This document shows, piece after piece, positions 58,425-64,000 of a DNA stretch of 64,000 nt. Numbering within the stretch: position 1 is the stretch's first letter; every line of letters starts with the position of its first letter. The translations under genes were made by a program, and so were the position numbers. Under the pieces are notes generated by a model. It was not told the origin of the DNA. It saw nothing but the letters and a program-made list of their open reading frames with translations, and made no database searches. The DNA is taken from positions 372,001 to 436,000 of the forward strand of contig NZ_NIDE01000003.1 of assembly GCF_002197845.1 (NCBI RefSeq), given 5' to 3'. The DNA is from Fimbriiglobus ruber (GTDB lineage Bacteria; Planctomycetota; Planctomycetia; Gemmatales; Gemmataceae).

Positions 58425-61400
58425 CTACCGCCGCTTGACATCTTTCTCGTAGATGTCGGCTTTCGTTTGCCGGTCCGCGAGCAGGTGTTCCGCGAAGAAA
58501 TCCCACATCCGCTGAGTGAAGTACGGCTGGGCCGGGCCGAACCCGTGTCGGGCTCCGGGGATGATGAGCAGATCGAACCGCTTGTTGGCCTTAATCAAGG
58601 CATCCGCGAGCCGCATCGTGTTCGCCGGGTGGACGTTGTTGTCGATCTCGCCGTGGACCAGAAGGAGGTGCCCCTTCAGGTTCGCAGCCAGTTCCGCGTT
58701 CGTCGGCACCTTGATTTCGAACTTCGTCTTCGGCGGCTCTTTCCCTTCGATCTTCTTGTCGTCCGCTTTCGCGTCATCCTTTTTGGCGTCGTGCTTCCCC
58801 GTCTCGGCGGTTTCCTTTTTCGTGGTTTCGGTGCCGGTCTTTTTATTGTCGTCCGCTTTCGCGTTATCCTTTTTGGCGTCTTGCTTTCCCGTACCAGTGG
58901 TCTCTTTTTTCGCCGCCTCGGCGTTGGTCTTCTTGTCGTCGGTTTGTTTCGCGTCCGTCTTCGTCTCGTCCTTTTTCCCCGTGTCTTTCTTGAGTTCCGC
59001 CAGTTGTTTTTTCAGTTCGGTCAGCTTCTTTTCCACTTCCTCGACGGACTCTTTGTCGTCCGGGTCGAAACCCGTCAGGAGGGCCTCGATCTCGGCCTCG
59101 ATCGCCTCCTCTTCCGGCGGGGGCCGTCGACCGCCGCCGCGACCAGTCCTGGTGGTTCCCGATGCACCTGTCGCGGAATTCGTCGCGGCGACGTCCTTCT
59201 TCTCGTCGGTGGCGGCCACCTCTTTCAAGCCGTGGTATCGCTCCGACCAGTTGTCGTTGTAAATGTTGTTGTCGTGGTTGCCGGCGCTGGCGACTGCCGC
59301 CTTGAAGAACTCGTTGTACGGGGGTTCGAGGACGGCCGCGGCCGACATGAAACCGCCGCCCGAGTGGCCGTAGATTCCGACCCGGGTCAGGTCGATGTAC
59401 GAGTGCCGGGCGGCGAGCTGTTCGATGGCCGCCTTCTTGTCGACCAGGCCATAGTCGCGGAGGTTGAAATACCCAAAGCTGTGATAGGCCTTAGACCGCT
59501 CGGGGCTCCCGCCGCGGTGCCCGACCTGGATCACGATGAAGCCGAGTTGGGCGAGTTGCATTGTCTGGCTGTGGGCGGAGAACCGGTGAACGACGCCCTC
59601 GGTCTGCGGCCCCGGGTAAACATTCGCGATAATCGGGTACGACTTCTTCGGGTCGAAATCGAACGGCTTCCAGAGGTTCCCGTAAAGGTCCGTGACCCCG
59701 TCCGCCGCCTTGACCACGAACGTCTCCGGCATCTGCCAACCGGTCGCCCGTAACTGCCCGAGGTCCGACCGCTCCAGGGGCATGACCGGAGTACCGGCCT
59801 CGTCATACACGAGCGCGACTGGCGCGTGGTCTACCGCACTTGCGCTCGTCACGACAAACTTCTTGGAGGGAGACAGGTAGGACTGGTGGTTCAGCCCGCC
59901 GCGTACCCGGGAAGGATTCGTTTCATTCACGTACTCGACGCTCGGGTCGAGTACGGTCAACCCGGTCCCGTCGAACCGCACGCGGTAAAGGTGGGTGTAG
60001 TAGATGTTTTCGCCCGGCTCGCGGGCGTTGCCGACGAAGTAAAGTTGCTTGTTCTTCCCGTCCACCTCAACGATCCGGCTCGCCCGCCACGAACCGGAGG
60101 TGATGGCGTTCTTGAGGGTGCCGTCCCGGCCGTACAGGTAGAAGTGGCCCCAGCCGGACCGCTCCGACCACCAGATCAGCTCGTCCGTCTCCTCGACGTA
60201 CCGGACAGGTTGAGAATCGAGGAACGCCGCCTCGAACGACTCGACGAACAGGCACTTCTCGGCGCCGGTGGTAACGTCGATCGTACAGACCGCCATGTTC
60301 CGCTGGAGTCGGTCGCGGCGGATGAAGCGGAGTTCCCCGGCCGCCTTGCCCCAGACGACGCCGGTGTACCGCTCGTCCTTCCACTTCGGCTTCACCGGCG
60401 TGAGGGCTTTCTTGGCCACGTCGCAGTAAAAGAGTTCCTGCTTGCGGACCTTTTCCTCGCCCGGCATCGGGTACTTGTACTGTTCGAGCTTGGGCCGGGG
60501 GCTGGCGATGGAATCGACGAGGTACAACTCTTGCACCCCGCGACTGTCCGCCCGCGAGACGAAGAACGCCTTCGAGTCGGCCGCCCACGTCACGTTCGGC
60601 CGGGTCTTGCGGTCTTCGGTCGGCGGCGGGGAGGTTGCCGCAGCGGTCGCGGCGGCCCCAGCTAGGCGGCCCCGACCGAACATCCCGCGCTGCGGGCCGA
60701 ACGTGTATTCCTCCTCGCCGTCCTTGCTCAATTGGACGGCTTTGTCCTCGGCCCCCTCGTCGGCCAGGTAGAGGTTGTGCTTGTAAGCGTAGACGTATTT
60801 CTTCTTGTCCGGGGAGACCGCCTTGTACCCGGTGGGGGTGGTCGCCGGCGGTGGCGTCTGATTCCCTTGCTGTTGTTGCTGTTGCTGCTGTTGTTGTTGG
60901 TCCTGCTGGTCTTCGCGGCGTTGATCCCGGTCGCGAATTTCCTCGAACTGTCTTCTCTGCTCTTCGGTCATTCGGGCGAGCGTCTCGGGGGTCGGCTGGA
61001 ATCCGGTCCGCGGGGCCTTGGCTCCCTTGGTCAACGTGCCGGCGGCGATGTCGTACTCGTACTGGTATTCGTCGAACACGAACTTCAGCTTTTTGCCGTC
61101 TTCCGCGACACTCACCCGGGAAAGAGAAACGGTCGCCGCGTCGAGTGGCTTCTTCGTCGATTCGGACAAAGCAGCGGCCAGTTTACCGGCGTCGAATAGA
61201 GCCTCCCGGGTCTTCTTCGCCGGGTCGACTCGCCAGTAAGTGGTTCCTTCGGAAGTGCGCGTCTGGTACCAGAACTGATCGGTCTTCCCGATCCACTGGG
61301 GAGTTACGGTCGATTCGTGGACGTTTCGTGCGACGAACTCGCGGCTGAATTTCTGGGCGAGCGGGTAGTTCGCCCCGGCGACTTTCTCCGGCTCGGCGGC

Positions 61401-61469
61401 GATCGTCGGGGTGGCGAGGGCGAGGACGAGCAGAACAGGGCGCGCGAATTCGTACCGGATGCGAGTCAT
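58425..61469 (-). CDS. Secreted S9-family (dipeptidyl peptidase IV-like) peptidase with a charged insert
   Basis: A 1014-residue exported peptidase; signal peptide from MTRIRYEFARPVLLVLALATPTIAAEP. The N-terminal ~590 residues are a DPP4-type propeller (VSLSRVSVAEDGKKLKFVFDEYQYEYD; IWWSERSGWGHFYLYGRDG) interrupted by a Gln run (residues ~185-205). The alpha/beta hydrolase has YGHSGGGFMSAAAVLEPP with Ser703, LLLVHGEIDNNVHP (Asp) and IPGARHGFG (His). Between Ser and Asp lies a ~165-residue insert rich in Lys/Asp/Glu (repeats like KKDDAKADDKK and a coiled-coil EEVEKKLTELKKQLAELKKD). The active site triad seems intact. Confidence 0.88.
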   Translation of the reverse strand: MTRIRYEFARPVLLVLALATPTIAAEPEKVAGANYPLAQKFSREFVARNVHESTVTPQWIGKTDQFWYQTRTSEGTTYWRVDPAKKTREALFDAGKLAAALSESTKKPLDAATVSLSRVSVAEDGKKLKFVFDEYQYEYDIAAGTLTKGAKAPRTGFQPTPETLARMTEEQRRQFEEIRDRDQRREDQQDQQQQQQQQQQQGNQTPPPATTPTGYKAVSPDKKKYVYAYKHNLYLADEGAEDKAVQLSKDGEEEYTFGPQRGMFGRGRLAGAAATAAATSPPPTEDRKTRPNVTWAADSKAFFVSRADSRGVQELYLVDSIASPRPKLEQYKYPMPGEEKVRKQELFYCDVAKKALTPVKPKWKDERYTGVVWGKAAGELRFIRRDRLQRNMAVCTIDVTTGAEKCLFVESFEAAFLDSQPVRYVEETDELIWWSERSGWGHFYLYGRDGTLKNAITSGSWRASRIVEVDGKNKQLYFVGNAREPGENIYYTHLYRVRFDGTGLTVLDPSVEYVNETNPSRVRGGLNHQSYLSPSKKFVVTSASAVDHAPVALVYDEAGTPVMPLERSDLGQLRATGWQMPETFVVKAADGVTDLYGNLWKPFDFDPKKSYPIIANVYPGPQTEGVVHRFSAHSQTMQLAQLGFIVIQVGHRGGSPERSKAYHSFGYFNLRDYGLVDKKAAIEQLAARHSYIDLTRVGIYGHSGGGFMSAAAVLEPPYNEFFKAAVASAGNHDNNIYNDNWSERYHGLKEVAATDEKKDVAATNSATGASGTTRTGRGGGRRPPPEEEAIEAEIEALLTGFDPDDKESVEEVEKKLTELKKQLAELKKDTGKKDETKTDAKQTDDKKTNAEAAKKETTGTGKQDAKKDNAKADDNKKTGTETTKKETAETGKHDAKKDDAKADDKKIEGKEPPKTKFEIKVPTNAELAANLKGHLLLVHGEIDNNVHPANTMRLADALIKANKRFDLLIIPGARHGFGPAQPYFTQRMWDFFAEHLLADRQTKADIYEKDVKRR

Positions 61470-61702
61470 GTCGGGACAGCCTCGGTGCGAGCAAAAGTAC
61501 TTGCCTAAATTACCACGCGGCTCGACCGTTCGTAACAGAATGGGTGATCATGAGAGGAATTTCATGAGCAAATCACGCCGCGCCGGGTCACTTTCGATTC
61601 GAGCTGGCGAGAGCAGAGAATCTCGGACAGATTTTTTACGACCGAATTCGGAACAGAACGTCCGGAATGACTTGTCGTGGGCACGTGGCGAAGTGAACGA
61701 CG

Positions 61703-61742
61703 CAAAAGAGCCGGGGGCGGACATCCGCCCCCGGCTCTTTTG
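61703..61742. terminator. Bidirectional hairpin terminator
   Basis: Eighteen-base perfect stem (61703-61720 with 61725-61742), ACAT loop, with A-run before and TTTTG after (caaaagagccgggggcgg core). It lies just past the 3' end of the PEP-CTERM-like gene (minus strand). Confidence 0.8.
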
Positions 61743-61766
61743 TTACTCAGACGATCGTCGAACGAC

Positions 61767-62480
61767 TTACGCGGTGAGCTTGCGGCGGACCGCCCGAGCT
61801 AGGCCCAGGGCCGGAACGCCAGCGAGCATCAGCACGACGGCCGGCGGGGCCGGAGCCGACGGCGGGGCGTTCGGCGTGTTGACCGACACGTTGGAGATTT
61901 GGAAGTCGGCCGAGATCTGCGGGCTCGCCCCGCCGTTGACCAGCAACTCGATCGAAGTCACGTGGGTCAGGTCGACCCCGGTGAATCCGCTCAGGCTCAG
62001 CGTGTAGGTGTTGCCGCCGGCGGTGATCGCCCCGGACTGTGTCGCGGTGTTGGTGCCGTCACCGATGGTCACGACGTACGGAATGTTGCCGAGGTCGGCA
62101 AACGGGAACGTGACCGACAAGCTGGTCCCGGCGGTCGACAGGTTTTGGGGCGCCGAGTACGTGTACGTGACGTCGACGTTCGCGGTCGTCAGGGGTGCCG
62201 TGGCGAGCGAGAGCGTGCCGCCGCCGACCTTCCACTCGGTCCCACCGACAGAACCGTCGGATTGGGTTTGGGTGACGAGGATGTTCCGGGTCACACCTGC
62301 TGCCGTGGTTTCCGGCCCGCGGGCCGAAGTGGCTCCGACGCCGGCGGCTAGCTGGATGTACCCCGTGCTGGTCACGGGAGTCGAGAAGTCGTCGATCACG
62401 AAATCCGCCCGGGCGGCGGTGCCGGTCAGCCCAAGGGCTGCAGCCACCGCGACCGCCTTCAATACCATCCGCTTCAACAT
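61767..62480 (-). CDS. Secreted PEP-CTERM-like surface protein
   Basis: A 237-residue exported protein: signal peptide MLKRMVLKAVAVAAALGLTGTAARA, a beta-rich body (DFVIDDFSTPVTSTGYIQLAAG; LTTANVDVTYTYSAPQNLSTAG), and a C-terminus with a Pro-rich lead (PPSAPAPP), hydrophobic helix (AVVLMLAGVPALGLARA) and basic end (VRRKLTA). That tripartite tail resembles PEP-CTERM sorting signals processed by exosortase, though the exact VPEP motif is not present. AAGGAG sits seven bases before the ATG. The role is unknown; surface or matrix structure is likely. Confidence 0.78.
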   Translation of the reverse strand: MLKRMVLKAVAVAAALGLTGTAARADFVIDDFSTPVTSTGYIQLAAGVGATSARGPETTAAGVTRNILVTQTQSDGSVGGTEWKVGGGTLSLATAPLTTANVDVTYTYSAPQNLSTAGTSLSVTFPFADLGNIPYVVTIGDGTNTATQSGAITAGGNTYTLSLSGFTGVDLTHVTSIELLVNGGASPQISADFQISNVSVNTPNAPPSAPAPPAVVLMLAGVPALGLARAVRRKLTA

Positions 62481-63078
62481 GGTAAGCTCCTTCTGGTGTG
62501 AAATGAATCGCATCGGACAGCGGCCGTTGTTGTTGGCACCTTTAGCAATTTCCAAAAATCTCGGCTCGGGAAGATTACCAATAGTTCTCGGCGGGTGCAA
62601 CAGACGCTGGGAGAGGTTATTCCGTTTTTGCCGGAAAATTGGGCTCTGCTGAGAGATGGGAGTCAAATCAGATGCCTAAACACGAATGAGAAATGTCAAG
62701 AAAAAAAGAATTGCCACAAGTATCAGTAATGATTAGTTTTGCGCTGCATTCGCTTACTCGTTTTGCTTTTCTGCTTCCCCCAAAAAGCCCTGTTGTGTTT
62801 CTCGGAGTTTACACCTGACGACGGATAATGATAGTAAAGGTTGACGAGAATCAGAGCAGAGCTGCGAAATTTTTTTCCCCGGAATTCTGGTGGACTGCGA
62901 CTTTTTTCCCGAATGGCGTAGTCGAGTGAATGCCGGCTTAATGGAAACCGTTTCTTGCCTCAGATGAACAGAAGTTGCGAATTGGAACCGCTCGGGATGA
63001 CAGGGGCAATCAGAAATGGGTTCCCGGATTGTTCCCAAAGTCAAGGAACAACTGCTTTTCCGATAGGCATGAGAGAAT
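62481..63078. other. AT-rich spacer upstream of the PEP-CTERM-like gene
   Basis: About 600 bases without a supported gene. It includes A/T-rich segments (around 62695-62740) and should carry the promoter of the PEP-CTERM-like gene. No tRNA, hairpin terminator or known regulatory site was recognised. Confidence 0.4.
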
Positions 63079-64000
63079 TTACCGATCCCGAACCGCTTGA
63101 ATCCGCGTCGCGGTCAGCACTCCGGCACCGCGGAGGTCGTCGCGGGAGGCAATCGAGCCGAAGAGATCGGCTTCGTATCCCCGAAATGATTCGAGGCTCA
63201 CTCCCGGACCGGCGACGACATAACACTTCACTCGCCGCTGGGCGTCCTCAAGCGCGTAGGTCGGCTGGTCGTTTAACCGAAACCCGGACGCCCGCAGCGT
63301 GCCGGACAACCATTGTGGCTGCGACGACTCCGCAATTGCTCCGGTCGGCGGTGGCACACTGGCGGAAGTCGCCGTTGTGAGTGGCGGCAAGGTTATGGGA
63401 GCCTTTCCGCCCGACGAAAGACGACGCTTCTCGCCGATCGCGTGGACGCGGGCGAAGCACTGATTAGCCAGTTCCGTATCCCCGCCCGCTCTATTCATTT
63501 CCGTCGCGAGTTGAAGGTACAGCTTTTTGGCGGCATCAGTGTCTCCGGCGATTTCCGCGGCCTCAGCCTGTTGCCAGAGCGGGTGGTTCGGCCAGTTCGC
63601 CGGTCGTACCGGCAAGGTAGGTTTTGTGGGTGGTGTGGCGGGCACTGATGCGGTAATCGGCTCGGATCCGCTTCCGCTTCGCCCCTCGTTTCCCTCGCCT
63701 GCCAGGAGCGGAGACGCTGGCTGGGGCGATTTGACGACGAACGACTGCACCGGCTGCCCCTTCGTGACCTGCAAGGCGGACACGGGGACGTACCGGAAAT
63801 CGCCGTCCGGCGGCTCGATCGGAACCCACTTGGCGTTCTGGTAGTCGACGGAGCGGCCGATCACCCAAACGATGGCCCCGTCCGGCAGTTTGGTCCGGCG
63901 GATGCCAAGCGGTTCACCCGAACCCGGTCGCCCGTAAGAGATTTCGGCGGTCGGCTCCGCATGCACGACCGCGTTCCGGGGGGTCAGATCCTGCTGCGGC
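63079..64000 (-). CDS. SH3-like domain protein of unknown function (5' end beyond window)
   Basis: The frame is open to the window edge, so the N-terminus is missing (a GTG at 63966 is not needed as start). Visible: IRRTKLPDGAIVWVIGRSVDYQNAKWVPIEPPDGDFRYVPVSAL, an SH3-like segment; a Pro/Ser-rich linker; a helical part (HPLWQQAEAAEIAGDTDAAKKLYLQLA, reminiscent of a TPR); another Pro-rich linker; and a C-terminal beta-rich domain (WLSGTLRASGFRLNDQPTYALEDAQRRVKCYVV, then EADLFGSIASRDDLRGAGVLTATRIQAV). The layout is typical of planctomycete envelope proteins. Function unknown. Confidence 0.7.
   Translation of the reverse strand, partial: PQQDLTPRNAVVHAEPTAEISYGRPGSGEPLGIRRTKLPDGAIVWVIGRSVDYQNAKWVPIEPPDGDFRYVPVSALQVTKGQPVQSFVVKSPQPASPLLAGEGNEGRSGSGSEPITASVPATPPTKPTLPVRPANWPNHPLWQQAEAAEIAGDTDAAKKLYLQLATEMNRAGGDTELANQCFARVHAIGEKRRLSSGGKAPITLPPLTTATSASVPPPTGAIAESSQPQWLSGTLRASGFRLNDQPTYALEDAQRRVKCYVVAGPGVSLESFRGYEADLFGSIASRDDLRGAGVLTATRIQAVRDR

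Noticed and set aside
58407-59753. 448-codon open frame opposite the second S9 peptidase
   Set aside because: Antisense shadow of the Lys/Asp-rich insert; the product is Phe/Leu/Val/Arg-rich repeats produced by the opposite strand.
62520-62560. Sigma-54-like TGGCAC...GC element near the PEP-CTERM-like gene
   Set aside because: It is on the plus strand, the wrong direction for that gene, and the GG-GC spacing is too short.
1-64000. tRNA, rRNA, IS elements with transposase, prophage genes
   Set aside because: No tRNA T-loop pattern, rRNA segment, transposase or phage structural gene was recognised anywhere in the window.

Overview
The window looks like chromosomal DNA of a planctomycete, probably of the Gemmataceae. 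The DNA is GC-rich with long spacers. It encodes a Ser/Thr kinase with a C-terminal membrane anchor, many multi-domain two-component proteins, a giant FG-GAP/Ig-like surface protein with an LEERSTPA-type N-terminus, a PEP-CTERM-like protein, a CsrA fusion and abundant secreted hydrolases. This placement is inferred from protein character only; there is no rRNA or tRNA gene in the window.

Layout: (1) 1-3.3 kb holds the 2-oxoacid:ferredoxin oxidoreductase genes korA (cut by the window edge) and korB, then a zinc-ribbon/CBS protein. (2) 3.7-4.0 kb is an antitoxin followed by a truncated toxin. (3) 4.0-9.4 kb, minus strand, is a Kai-type timing operon: a REC-GAF-PAS protein with a KaiA/RsbU-like helical tail, KaiB, KaiC (one frameshift) and a hybrid histidine kinase. 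(4) 9.6-10.3 kb is a MOSC protein. (5) 10.4-19.1 kb, minus strand, is a Tad/Flp assembly operon, cpaE-tadA-tadB-tadC-tadE-tadE-tadG, ending in a Ser/Thr kinase coupled by an ATGA overlap. (6) 19.1-20.7 kb has no supported gene. (7) 20.7-25.1 kb is a three-gene overlapping phosphosignalling operon (hybrid kinase, REC-PAS-HisKA_3 kinase with a probable frameshift, NarL-type regulator). (8) 25.5-29.2 kb is the giant surface protein. (9) 30.0-30.8 kb is a CsrA/DHp-like/receiver fusion. (10) 30.9-32.7 kb is a dapA-family gene preceded by two broken copies of its own 5' end, each leading into a small accessory gene (one IF-1-like). (11) 32.8-48.7 kb holds secreted and metabolic genes: esterase, pgi, a glycosidase-like protein, D-Ala-D-Ala carboxypeptidase, sialidase, ferredoxin, an S9 peptidase, an enolase-superfamily enzyme and an AAA ATPase. 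(12) 48.8-54.4 kb contains ispG and then a JAB-small protein-E2-E1-beta protein cassette, a bacterial ubiquitin-like conjugation locus. (13) 54.5-64 kb has a lipase-like hydrolase, fusA, a second S9 peptidase with a charged insert, a PEP-CTERM-like protein and an SH3-like protein cut by the window edge.

The most unusual content is the ubiquitin-like cassette with no recognisable modifier, the four-gene Kai operon carrying a KaiA-like module, the CsrA-receiver fusion, and the repeated dapA 5' cassettes. Two genes (kaiC and the REC-HisKA_3 kinase) are broken by a single missing base in a C/G homopolymer, which may be sequencing error. All functional calls are from reading the translated sequence; no database search was possible.
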